In this document: positions 1 to 7,683 of the stretch, in pieces
How positions within the stretch are numbered: position 1 is the stretch's first letter
How the letters are laid out: each line of letters begins with the position of its first letter
DNA from: Candidatus Cloacimonadota bacterium
GTDB taxonomy: Bacteria; Cloacimonadota; Cloacimonadia; JGIOTU-2
Direction: 5' to 3'
Length of the DNA stretch: 7,997 nucleotides
Assembly: GCA_011043895.1 (NCBI GenBank)
Contig: DRBZ01000104.1
Span: forward strand, 1 to 7,997
Translations under genes and position numbers: made by a program
The notes under the pieces: model-generated
Database searches by the model: none
What the model saw: the letters and a program-made list of their open reading frames with translations, nothing else
Told to the model about the DNA's origin: nothing

Positions 1-2002
1 AAATACCATTTGCAACTCTACGTCCAGAAGAATCCTTGCCATTCCATTCGGAATATCCTCGATGTGGACTTTCAAGAGTGAGATCGAGCGTACGAACGAG
101 TTGTCCTTTTGTATTGTAAATACTCACTTCTGAGTGTTGATCAAAGCCCTGTTTGCTGTTGAAAGAAATTCTTGTTGAAGCAGTGAATGGATTTGGAAAG
201 TTATTCATTGTTATCACATTAACAACCGGCTCATCAGTACTAACAAGATTAAAATCAACCTGTATCTTGCACTGTGTGATCTGACCTCCATTAAATTCAC
301 CCTGCCCCTGAATGTATGAACCAAATGAATTATCATCAAGATAAAAGAGTGTTACTTCTCCCCAGTTATCACCAAGATCTTTTATAAAATGATTGATGTA
401 GGGATAGACTGTGATCTGTTCAGAAAAATCAAATTTTGGATTGTAGATATCAGTAAGTTTGATTGGATCTGACCAGTTTTCTCCATTATCTATAGATGCG
501 GAAAGATACAGTATCGGATGCTCGGCATATGCCTGATAAGCTGGATCGTCATCTTCTGCAAGCTGAACATAAGTTCCATCTGCCCACAGCTGCAGCATCC
601 AGTTATTCTCAAGATTTATCGCTTGCTTTTGGGCATTTTCATGGAATATATTTGAATCCCCTGGATATTTCGAGAAACCAACTGAATAGACATACATTGT
701 ATCTTCTCCAACAACTCCCCAGGGCACATCATGTCCGGAACCACCTGTATCCATCCACGGAAATGCTGGTACGTTTCTATACTCGAAATCACTGCCATTC
801 CATACAAGTTCTGCTTGAGGTAAGAAGTGATTGAAATAGTAACTTGTACCAGCTTCGGTATAGCCATATGATTGCATGTATGGGAAATGTAAATTTCCAC
901 CGGCATCATACGTTGCCGTACTATGATAGGCAATAGCGCCAACTTCCAGATTGGGTAATATGTCTCCTGAATTGTTCGTGAATTGTGGAAGATTAGCTAC
1001 GGTATAGAAATAATCTGTTGGTCCATCTGAATGAAGATTATCAGTGCTCCACGTTTCACCATAATCATAGGACTCCCAGACAAAAGCACCTTCGTCGACC
1101 GGCATATCCCCAAGATCACCAGATAGCCACGCAGCACACCCTATGAATGCAACGCGTCCGGGAGTGGTATGATCTACCGCAAACGCCTGAAATGGACGAC
1201 AGTCCTTATCTCTCCATGAAGTAAATATCGTAGTTTCATTCCAATTTGCAGTATTCATCACTGCGGAGAAATCTGCATACAATGTATTCTCAATATCAGT
1301 ATAGAGAAGCCGCACATCTTCACATGGATATCCTGAAGCAGTGTTCGCAGCATTATTAGAGAGATAATAAATTCGAAGGTAATCATCACCTATTGGGGAT
1401 GAACCCATATACAAATAGGGCCAACAATATTGATCCGGGGGTGTGTTGTAGAACACGATTGGTGTTGACCAAAATCCAGGGATATTCAACAAGGCATAAT
1501 CATCATACGTAAAGGGGAGCTTGGGATCTGTATCGAAATCCTCATGCCATGTGGTAAAACAGTTACCAGATGCGGGATGAATCACAATGCTACCGTAGCC
1601 CTGCCAGTAATCATAAGTCGAGATCGTACCCCACGCATCCGGTGTAGTACTTGCATCTCCATAATATGCATAGTATTGACGTCTGTTCGCAGTGGTTGAA
1701 GCTCGTCCGAAGAATCCAATATAAGTACCTGAGCCATTTTCTGTTTGATAGTCAATTGGATAGCTGCAATAGCTGCCTGGCATGTAATCATAATACGATG
1801 TCATAATTGTATTGGGATCGACAATAAAGTCATAATCTGGTATAGGATAATTATCTCGCATGCCAGTATACATTTTCATTTTGCTGATATCATAATTTTG
1901 CACCGCTTGTGGTTCTTTACCGCTTGGTCGCATGACATCAAATGAATGAAGTGAAGCTGCAATTAAAAGCAGCACGATGAGTAAAGTAGTAATTTTTTTC
2001 AC
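1..2002 (-). CDS. Secreted Asp-box (BNR-like) protein with T9SS type A sorting domain, 3' end cut by the window edge
   Basis: Reading the minus strand from the GTG at 2002 gives 667 uninterrupted codons to the left edge; I translated the whole stretch and found no stop. The GTG start is set by a perfect AGGAGG five bases upstream and by a signal peptide right after it (MKKITTLLIVLLLIAASLHS, with the GTG read as Met). The mature part is rich in Tyr, Asp, Trp and Gly. It holds two Asp-box motifs, SYDYGETW (residues 311-318) and SIDNGENW (503-510), which mark beta-propeller blades of the sialidase/BNR type. The sialidase FRIP motif was not seen, so catalysis is not implied. Residues 600-606 (NNFPNPF) open a T9SS/FlgD-Ig-like domain running through IYNTKGQLVRTLDL and EWNGKDSSGRRVANGI. 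The usual ending (YFYKL...KKM-type) is missing, so about 15-25 residues lie outside the window. It is the last visible gene of a minus-strand run, 16 bases after the small Cys-rich gene. The fold is well supported; the ligand or substrate is unknown. Confidence 0.9.
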   Translation of the reverse strand, partial: MKKITTLLIVLLLIAASLHSFDVMRPSGKEPQAVQNYDISKMKMYTGMRDNYPIPDYDFIVDPNTIMTSYYDYMPGSYCSYPIDYQTENGSGTYIGFFGRASTTANRRQYYAYYGDASTTPDAWGTISTYDYWQGYGSIVIHPASGNCFTTWHEDFDTDPKLPFTYDDYALLNIPGFWSTPIVFYNTPPDQYCWPYLYMGSSPIGDDYLRIYYLSNNAANTASGYPCEDVRLLYTDIENTLYADFSAVMNTANWNETTIFTSWRDKDCRPFQAFAVDHTTPGRVAFIGCAAWLSGDLGDMPVDEGAFVWESYDYGETWSTDNLHSDGPTDYFYTVANLPQFTNNSGDILPNLEVGAIAYHSTATYDAGGNLHFPYMQSYGYTEAGTSYYFNHFLPQAELVWNGSDFEYRNVPAFPWMDTGGSGHDVPWGVVGEDTMYVYSVGFSKYPGDSNIFHENAQKQAINLENNWMLQLWADGTYVQLAEDDDPAYQAYAEHPILYLSASIDNGENWSDPIKLTDIYNPKFDFSEQITVYPYINHFIKDLGDNWGEVTLFYLDDNSFGSYIQGQGEFNGGQITQCKIQVDFNLVSTDEPVVNVITMNNFPNPFTASTRISFNSKQGFDQHSEVSIYNTKGQLVRTLDLTLESPHRGYSEWNGKDSSGRRVANGI

Positions 2003-2007
2003 GTGAA

Positions 2008-2013
2008 CCTCCT
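2008..2013 (-). promoter_or_regulatory. Ribosome binding site AGGAGG for the Asp-box protein
   Basis: The minus strand reads AGGAGG, a perfect Shine-Dalgarno core, with five bases before the GTG at 2002..2000. It decides the start of this gene, because no ATG stands at the head of the signal peptide. Confidence 0.85.
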
Positions 2014-2018
2014 TTTGG

Positions 2019-2210
2019 CTAACGTTTGTTCATTTTTACAAAATAGCTAATACTTCGATTGTACGTACGTTCCTGCTCATCTGTAAAATAACAGGCAGGA
2101 AGCTCTCCCCTTTTTCTATGATAGGCAATACATTCGCAACACATACCTTTTTTATCACATGGATATGTACAGTTGCACATCTTCAAATTTTCAGTTTTCC
2201 TACATTCCAT
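2019..2210 (-). CDS. Small cysteine-rich protein, DUF6485-like (63 aa)
   Basis: This 63-residue protein has eight cysteines, at 3, 12, 14, 18, 24, 25, 27 and 40. They follow the pattern C-x-C-x3-C-x5-CC-x-C, then YHR and LPACYF. I recall this as the layout of the DUF6485 family, small conserved proteins of mostly anaerobic bacteria with no known function; that assignment is from memory. The cysteine spacing suggests metal (zinc or iron-sulfur) binding, which is inference. There is no signal peptide, so it should be cytoplasmic. An in-frame TTG lies 11 codons upstream, but the ATG at 2210 has AGGAG five bases before it and begins the family-like MEC...ENL N-terminus, so I chose the ATG. It sits 48 bases after the beta-barrel gene and 16 bases before the Asp-box gene, on the same strand, and is probably co-transcribed with both. 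Confidence 0.85.
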   Translation of the reverse strand: MECRKTENLKMCNCTYPCDKKGMCCECIAYHRKRGELPACYFTDEQERTYNRSISYFVKMNKR

Positions 2211-2215
2211 ATACA

Positions 2216-2220
2216 CTCCT
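2216..2220 (-). promoter_or_regulatory. Ribosome binding site AGGAG that sets the ATG start of the small Cys-rich gene
   Basis: The minus strand reads AGGAG with five bases (TGTAT) before the ATG at 2210. This favours the ATG over the upstream TTG at 2243. Confidence 0.75.
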
Positions 2221-2258
2221 ATATTTTTATCGTTCAAAAACAAATATGTAGCGACATA

Positions 2259-4037
2259 TCAATTAATAAAATTCCATTGCACACCAAATGAAACACCAAA
2301 GGGATCAACTTCATTGAGATTGTACATGAAGTAATTTGAGTCAAGAATATTAAACAAATTTGTGAATTTTAGATAGAGCAGAAAACGTTTTATACTAACC
2401 CCGACTTCAGCAGAACAGAATAATTGATGATCAATTTTATTCCCTTTGATATCTAAGAAATTACCAAGATAAGATGCGCTGGCATTTGCATATATGAAGT
2501 TTCTGTGTGGCATATGAAGTCTATTCGTCCATTGGATCTTAGCTCTGTAGGATGGATAATTTAGAAGCGAATCCGGTCTAAGAAAATAGCTTCCTTTTAA
2601 ACGAATTTGTGAATCTATTGATAATAATGAGTAGTTAATAATCCCGTCGAGTTTTGCACCATAGATAATATAATCCTCAAATTCTTTATATTCTGGATTT
2701 TCAGAAATCCACTGCCATTGTCCATCATTTCTGATTTCTTCATGCATGGAACAGAGTTCCAAGGTGAGGTTCTTGGTAGTTATGTCCAGAGTTCCTTCCG
2801 TAAATATTACCTTGGTTTTATTATCCAGCGCATACACCCCATCATTGTAGAAGTTCTTCTCTTTTCTTCGTGCGCCAATGGACAGTTCAGAATTGATCGA
2901 TTCTGTAATTGGAACATCAAAAATGAGTTCAGGCATAACAAAAATACTATCCGGTTTTTCAGAAAAGATCACATTGTTGATGACCTTTAAAGTATAGAAA
3001 TCTCCAAAGATACCGGGTGAGTTCAGTTCCAATCTGATAATATAATCATGAAGCCAGCCATTATAAAGCGCATGATGTATATCCTGTACGTCTGCCCTGA
3101 ACAATACCTTTGTTGCATATTCTTCCAGCGGAAGATCAAACCCAAGATCAACCTGAAACCTATTCAGAATATTCCGGGTTCCACCAATTATTTGCTCTTT
3201 ATTATATTGATGGAGCAAGGATAGAGAGATAATCCTATCAAAAAAAGTGGCGCCAGCAATATTGGAGATATTCTCATTTTTTTGAAAATATTGCTTTTCT
3301 GGATCTGAAGAATAATCAGGATTTAATACATTGTAAGTTTCGAGTGCAGAGAACAACTTGATGAAAGTCCACGAGACACTGTGTGCAGAATAGTTCTGCG
3401 TGAAGAATTTTTTCTGTATATTAAATACAAAATCATCATAATAACATTTCTTTCCCCATGGACTGTTGTGTTCACCGCTATGAGCAAAAAGCTGAAGATC
3501 TGCAAGTTTCAGAAAATCATTTTTTATAAAACCGATATATTTTTTTTCATTATTGTAATCTCCATTTGAGTATTGTACATCGGTAAGAAGCGCACGAAAT
3601 GAATTCTGAAGCGGCTTGAGTTCAATCCAATCTGCCCTTACATTAGAGTTATAATAATTTAGTAACGAGTACAACTGCCATTGAGGAAGAGCGACTGAAT
3701 TCAACTTAACATTTTTCAAACAAAATTCTCTCCTGTTATCAGGAAGTATATAATGTGCATTGCCGAAGGTGTAGTATTCCTCCAGCTCGAAAGACTTGTA
3801 ACCATAATTGAAAAACGTGTCCTGCAGTGAGATGATATAATCCTCAATTTCTTCAAGCGGCATTATTTGTAATGTAGTATCTTTCTCAGCTTCAGAATAT
3901 GCAATATCAAGAGAATCTATAAATGTTGAATCAGGTAAAGGGATCGTTTTTACTTTGGGCTCTTTCCTGTCCTGCGCAAAAAGTTTCGAGGTGATGAGAA
4001 TTATTAGTACAATTATTAAAAATTTTTTCATAACCAT
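2259..4037 (-). CDS. Predicted outer-membrane beta-barrel protein, unknown family (592 aa)
   Basis: The product begins with a clear signal peptide (MKKFLIIVLIILITSKLFAQ, cleavage likely after FAQ). An acidic linker (about residues 23-60) is followed by some 500 residues of alternating polar and hydrophobic strands rich in Tyr, Phe, Asn and Leu. The C-terminus, YLKFTNLFNILDSNYF followed by FGVSFGVQWNFIN, resembles the closing strands of TonB-dependent receptors and porins (NLF..YF, then an aromatic last strand). I see no TonB plug domain, TonB box, carboxylate-binding loop or T9SS tail. No named family is recognised, so a transported substrate cannot be given. The start is ambiguous: ATG at 4037 has AAGGA six bases upstream; ATG at 4031, two codons later, overlaps the epimerase stop as ATGA. 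I chose 4037 on spacing; the mature protein is the same. The overlap implies translational coupling to the epimerase. Barrel fold likely, function open. Confidence 0.8.
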   Translation of the reverse strand: MVMKKFLIIVLIILITSKLFAQDRKEPKVKTIPLPDSTFIDSLDIAYSEAEKDTTLQIMPLEEIEDYIISLQDTFFNYGYKSFELEEYYTFGNAHYILPDNRREFCLKNVKLNSVALPQWQLYSLLNYYNSNVRADWIELKPLQNSFRALLTDVQYSNGDYNNEKKYIGFIKNDFLKLADLQLFAHSGEHNSPWGKKCYYDDFVFNIQKKFFTQNYSAHSVSWTFIKLFSALETYNVLNPDYSSDPEKQYFQKNENISNIAGATFFDRIISLSLLHQYNKEQIIGGTRNILNRFQVDLGFDLPLEEYATKVLFRADVQDIHHALYNGWLHDYIIRLELNSPGIFGDFYTLKVINNVIFSEKPDSIFVMPELIFDVPITESINSELSIGARRKEKNFYNDGVYALDNKTKVIFTEGTLDITTKNLTLELCSMHEEIRNDGQWQWISENPEYKEFEDYIIYGAKLDGIINYSLLSIDSQIRLKGSYFLRPDSLLNYPSYRAKIQWTNRLHMPHRNFIYANASASYLGNFLDIKGNKIDHQLFCSAEVGVSIKRFLLYLKFTNLFNILDSNYFMYNLNEVDPFGVSFGVQWNFIN

Positions 4038-5005
4038 CCATGTTCCTTGTACCAAATGTATGTTTTTTCTAATCCTTCTTCCAAGGTGGTCTTGGGTTGA
4101 AATTGTAACGTTTTTTTTGCTTTATCAATGCTGCAGAGCCAGTATAGTTGCCTTGCTTCCTTGACCTTTTGAATATTCAAAATTGCCTGTTTTCCTGTAA
4201 AAAATTTTCTGCATTCATTGAAAAAGGCACCAGTGTAACTTAAGAAGATCGGCACCCGAACCTTCACTACTTTTTTCTTCATAACTTCTGTGAGTGTATC
4301 GATAAAATCATCAAAGGAATATACCGCTCCATCACTTGCGAAGAACACTTGATCATTCGCAACATCTTTCTCCATGCATTTGATCAGCAGATCAATCAGA
4401 TCCTCAGTAAAGATCAAACTAATATACTTCTTTTTGAATCCGGCAAGAGGAGCTATCCCCTTTTCTATGAGTTCAAAATATTTGAAAAAATCTTTGTCCC
4501 CAGGGCCATACACACTTGAAGGACGTACTATCACCCACGGCACAGGGCATTCATTTTTGATTACTTTCTCTGCTTCAAGCTTGCTCTTGCCATAATATGA
4601 AACTGGGTTCGATACGTCATCTTCTGTCTTTGAATATTTGTGAGAACAGGGACCTGCTGCAGCCTGGGTACTCAGAAAAACACATTTTTCGACTGAACTG
4701 CCGTGTATAGCTTTCATCAGATTTGAAGTGACAGCAACATTAGCATCAAAATAACGTTTTTGACTGATTTCTCGCACTTTTGCAGCAATGTGAAAAATAA
4801 TATCCTGACCTTTGCATGCTTCATGAAGTGATGAAACCGAATGATAGTCTGAATTGGCAAAGGTTACCGGCAATCCCTCAAGCGTTTCAAGGTTCGATGT
4901 TTTTCTGACAAGGCAAGTTACTTCGTACCGCTCTTTCAGTAATGCGCGCACAAGATTACTGCCGACAAAACCATTTGCTCCGGTTACCAATACCTTTTTT
5001 TTCAT
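4028..5005 (-). CDS. NAD(P)-dependent epimerase/dehydratase, extended short-chain dehydrogenase family (325 aa)
   Basis: The N-terminal Rossmann motif TGANGFVG (residues 8-15) binds NAD(P). It is followed by the DIIFHIAAK strand (68-76), the active-site Ser/Thr in FLSTQAA (S112/T113), the catalytic YxxxK (Y138, K142, within YYGKSK) and RPSSVYGPGD (161-170). All of these are hallmarks of extended SDRs such as UDP-sugar epimerases, dTDP-sugar dehydratases and dihydroflavonol/3-beta-hydroxysteroid reductase-like enzymes. The 325-residue length is normal for the group and the protein is cytoplasmic. The substrate cannot be told from sequence alone; a nucleotide sugar for envelope glycans is plausible given the neighbouring outer-membrane protein gene. 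The ATG at 5005 is fixed by the Rossmann motif and by an in-frame TAA six bases upstream, yet no Shine-Dalgarno sequence precedes it. The TGA stop overlaps the start region of the next gene, making this the first gene of the minus-strand operon. Confidence 0.92.
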   Translation of the reverse strand: MKKKVLVTGANGFVGSNLVRALLKERYEVTCLVRKTSNLETLEGLPVTFANSDYHSVSSLHEACKGQDIIFHIAAKVREISQKRYFDANVAVTSNLMKAIHGSSVEKCVFLSTQAAAGPCSHKYSKTEDDVSNPVSYYGKSKLEAEKVIKNECPVPWVIVRPSSVYGPGDKDFFKYFELIEKGIAPLAGFKKKYISLIFTEDLIDLLIKCMEKDVANDQVFFASDGAVYSFDDFIDTLTEVMKKKVVKVRVPIFLSYTGAFFNECRKFFTGKQAILNIQKVKEARQLYWLCSIDKAKKTLQFQPKTTLEEGLEKTYIWYKEHGWL

Positions 5006-5152
5006 TGTTTAGAAAGAATGAGTACTATTTTTTTTGTCAATTGAAACCCCTTGAAAGTTTATTCAAAAAAATTTGACAATAAATTGCCCTCATTGAGTTT
5101 ACACTTAAATCATTTGAAGAAGTATTGATATTAAATATTAGGAGAATATATA
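5006..5152. promoter_or_regulatory. Divergent intergenic region, probable promoters for both transcription units
   Basis: This 147-base AT-rich gap separates the divergent epimerase operon and the carboxypeptidase gene, so both promoters should lie here. A TTGACA hexamer is present on the plus strand at 5073..5078 and another on the minus strand at 5040..5035. Neither has a convincing -10 element at 16-18 bases. The minus-strand copy is only 29 bases from the epimerase start, too near for a normal -35 with a leader. TTGAAA occurs twice ten bases apart (5041 and 5051). I found no clear Bacteroidota-type -33/-7 pair either. The presence of promoters is inference from layout; the exact sites are not resolved. 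Confidence 0.4.
5140..5144 (+). promoter_or_regulatory. Ribosome binding site AGGAG for the M14 carboxypeptidase
   Basis: AGGAG lies eight bases before the ATG at 5153. It agrees with the signal peptide that starts at that ATG. Confidence 0.75.
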
Positions 5153-7657
5153 ATGAAAAAAGTTTTGATTACTACGCTTGTCATGCTGTTGCTCATACCC
5201 GCGTTCCTTCTGGCAGAAAAAGTCATCATTCGTATTGACCAACCCTCCAGATCAACTGTTTCGTATTTTTTTGATAACAACTATGACATAGCTTCCTACA
5301 AACCCTCAGTGTATCTTGATATCTTTATTCCGGAAGAAAGATTGCAGGATATTTATTCCCTTGGCTATGATTTTACCATTGTGGATTCTGAAACAAAGAT
5401 GAAAGAGAATCTTGTGCTGAGGACAAAAGATCTCGTTGGTTATCGGTCCTATGATGATCTTGTTGCAGAATTGCTTACACTTGAGTTTAATCATAATGAT
5501 ATTATCGATGTTTCAATAATTGGTAACTCAAGAGGAAAGGAATATTCACAAGCAGGTAATAGTAATTATGACAATTATCAGCACGACATTTACTGTGTGA
5601 AACTCTCCGACAATGTTCTTTCAAACGAAGATGAAGCTAACATTATTTTTGATGGAGGGCATCATGCGCGTGAACCGATCGGAGTGGAACAGGTCATGCT
5701 CATCCTCAACTATCTTGTTGATAATTATGGAACCGATCCTGAAGTGACTGATTGGGTAAATAATGCCCAGATATGGTTCGTCCCTCTGGTAAATCCTGAT
5801 GGTCATAAGATCGTGATTCAGGAAGATGATACTTCCTGGAGAAAGAATATCAATGATAATGATGGTAATGGACAGATTACATGGGGTGGATACTATTATC
5901 CAGATGGAGTTGATTGTAATAGAAATTATGGACCCCTCGAATGGTTTGGTGGCGAAGGTACAAGCGGACCAACTGGACAAACTTATTGTGGTCCCGAACC
6001 ATTTTCTGAACCTGAGACAACTGCGCTTAAAGATCTACTCTCTCAATACCGCTTTGATATGGGTATGAGTTATCATAGCTATAGCGAACTCATCATGTGG
6101 CCACTTGGATATAATATGAGTTGCCAGGCACCAGATGAGCTTGCACTTGCAAACCTTGGCCAGGAGATGGCTGTAACTGTTCCTTCCCAATATGGCGGAA
6201 ATTATACTCCTCAACAAACAAATGCATTATATCCCTGTTCAGGAACAACTACCGATTATGGGTATGGAGTAGAAAGAATTCACTATTTTATCACAGAACT
6301 GGGTACTGTTTTTATTCCAGATGCCACTACTATGAACAATATTATTGATAACAACCTGTCTGCTGCGCTGATACTCATCGACAGAATCTTTGAACGAACA
6401 ATAACTGGTGTGGTGACAGATAATACAACCGGAGCACCCCTCGAAGCTGAAGTGTTTGTGGATGGAGTTGATAATTCAGGCACTGAAGTCGAACCATATA
6501 CGAGTGGACAGCACTTTGGCAGATATAACAGAATTCTTCTTCCCGGCAATTATGATGTAACCTTCTCAGCATTTGGATATCTTCCTCAGACCTTTACAGA
6601 TGTGACAGTCGTAAGTGGTGATGTTACCCAGCTTGATGTACAACTTAATGTTGCACCTACTGTATCTGTTGATATTCATATCAAAGATGATGATGGCGTT
6701 CCTATATCCGGTGCTGAAATAGAAGTGCTTGATACCCCTCTTCTGCCAGTTACTACAAATGGCGCTGGTATCGCAACCATTGATAATGTTCCTTATGGAG
6801 AATATGAAGTTGCAGTGTATGCTGCAACGTATGGTACATTTACGTATCTGATGAACGTCAGTGCGATTAATACATCATTCACCTTTGTCATGGTAGAACC
6901 CTTCTTTATCGACGATTTTGAACTCGGGCTGGATAAATGGACACTTACAGGAGATTGGGGTGCCAGCACAACACAGGCTTACAGCGGCTCTTTCTCGCTT
7001 ACAGACAGCCCTGGTGGTGACTACAGCAACTATGAGCTTTCTTATGCAACACTCAATCAGGATGTTGATCTTACAACCGCAGTTTCTGCACACGTCGAAT
7101 TCATGACTAAATACGAGATCGAGGCAGGTTATGACTTTGTGTACTTCCAGATATCAACAAATGGAAGCACGTGGACTGACCTTGTATCGTATGATGGCTC
7201 TCAGGCAAGTTGGATGGTGGAATCTATTGATTTGCTCAGTTATCTTGGACAAACAGTACATTTCAGATTCAAGTTTGATTCTGACAGTTATGTAACTGAA
7301 GATGGAATCTACATTGATGATTTCAAGATCTACAAATATGAAAATACTTATTCCAATGATGATCCACAGCAACAGCATGAATTCGCACTCTATGCTAATT
7401 ATCCCAATCCTTTTAGAAATGAAACGCAAATCGCCTTCTCATTACCTGCCAATGCACAGAATGCAGAAATATCTATTTATAATCTTCTCGGGCAGCTTGT
7501 CGAACGCATCGAACTTACCTCTGAAGATATCATGAATCAGAATATTGTTTGGAACGGACAAGATACAAGTGGAAAAGATGTTCCCTCCGGCGTGTACTTC
7601 TACAAGCTCTCAACGCATAATCATGAAACCATTAAGAAGATGGTGTTGATGAAATAA
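5153..7657 (+). CDS. Secreted M14 zinc carboxypeptidase with beta-sandwich domains and T9SS type A sorting domain (834 aa)
   Basis: This is a metallocarboxypeptidase of the carboxypeptidase T/A type, which removes C-terminal residues from peptides. Residues 1-21 are a signal peptide (MKKVLITTLVMLLLIPAFLLA) and about 22-95 look like a propeptide. The catalytic domain (about 96-415) has every key residue: zinc ligands H171 and E174 in HHAREP and H308 in SYHS; substrate-binding R230 (SWRKN), N256 and R257 (CNRN); Y371 in TTDYGYG; and general base E382 in FITELG. Two transthyretin-like/CarboxypepD_reg-type sandwiches follow (about 416-500 and 503-580). Next is a MAM/jelly-roll-like module (583-730, opening DDFELGLDKWTLTGDW and closing GIYIDDFKIY). 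The complete T9SS domain is 748-834 (NYPNPF, IYNLLGQLVERI, VWNGQDTSGKDVPSGVYFYK, final KKMVLMK). It should be exported by the Sec and type IX systems and be anchored or released outside the cell, where it would feed peptide uptake. It is transcribed alone and ends at a terminator. Residue preference cannot be read here. Confidence 0.95.
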   Translation: MKKVLITTLVMLLLIPAFLLAEKVIIRIDQPSRSTVSYFFDNNYDIASYKPSVYLDIFIPEERLQDIYSLGYDFTIVDSETKMKENLVLRTKDLVGYRSYDDLVAELLTLEFNHNDIIDVSIIGNSRGKEYSQAGNSNYDNYQHDIYCVKLSDNVLSNEDEANIIFDGGHHAREPIGVEQVMLILNYLVDNYGTDPEVTDWVNNAQIWFVPLVNPDGHKIVIQEDDTSWRKNINDNDGNGQITWGGYYYPDGVDCNRNYGPLEWFGGEGTSGPTGQTYCGPEPFSEPETTALKDLLSQYRFDMGMSYHSYSELIMWPLGYNMSCQAPDELALANLGQEMAVTVPSQYGGNYTPQQTNALYPCSGTTTDYGYGVERIHYFITELGTVFIPDATTMNNIIDNNLSAALILIDRIFERTITGVVTDNTTGAPLEAEVFVDGVDNSGTEVEPYTSGQHFGRYNRILLPGNYDVTFSAFGYLPQTFTDVTVVSGDVTQLDVQLNVAPTVSVDIHIKDDDGVPISGAEIEVLDTPLLPVTTNGAGIATIDNVPYGEYEVAVYAATYGTFTYLMNVSAINTSFTFVMVEPFFIDDFELGLDKWTLTGDWGASTTQAYSGSFSLTDSPGGDYSNYELSYATLNQDVDLTTAVSAHVEFMTKYEIEAGYDFVYFQISTNGSTWTDLVSYDGSQASWMVESIDLLSYLGQTVHFRFKFDSDSYVTEDGIYIDDFKIYKYENTYSNDDPQQQHEFALYANYPNPFRNETQIAFSLPANAQNAEISIYNLLGQLVERIELTSEDIMNQNIVWNGQDTSGKDVPSGVYFYKLSTHNHETIKKMVLMK

Positions 7658-7683
7658 CTCAGTTCAGATAGTAATAAATTGAT

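Noticed and set aside
496..834. Plus-strand open frame of 112 codons, and the overlapping minus-strand frame at 616..942
   Set aside because: Both are out of frame with, and inside, the uninterrupted Asp-box protein reading frame, which has a signal peptide, motifs and a T9SS domain.
1..2002. Calling the Asp-box protein a sialidase
   Set aside because: Asp-boxes occur in many non-sialidase propellers, and the FRIP motif and Arg triad were not found.
2718..2990. Plus-strand open frame of 90 codons opposite the beta-barrel gene
   Set aside because: It is antisense to a well-supported gene, with no ribosome binding site or recognisable motif.
2259..4037. Calling the beta-barrel a TonB-dependent receptor
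   Set aside because: Only the C-terminal strands resemble that family; no plug domain or TonB box is visible, and the length is short for the family.
5073..5106. A full sigma70 promoter from TTGACA (5073-5078)
   Set aside because: The best -10-like hexamer, TACACT, would need a 22-base spacer; nothing suitable lies at 16-18 bases.
5621..5980. Minus-strand open frame of 119 codons
   Set aside because: It lies antisense inside the M14 catalytic domain, has no ribosome binding site that I can see, and its translation has no recognisable domain; it is a shadow of the real gene.
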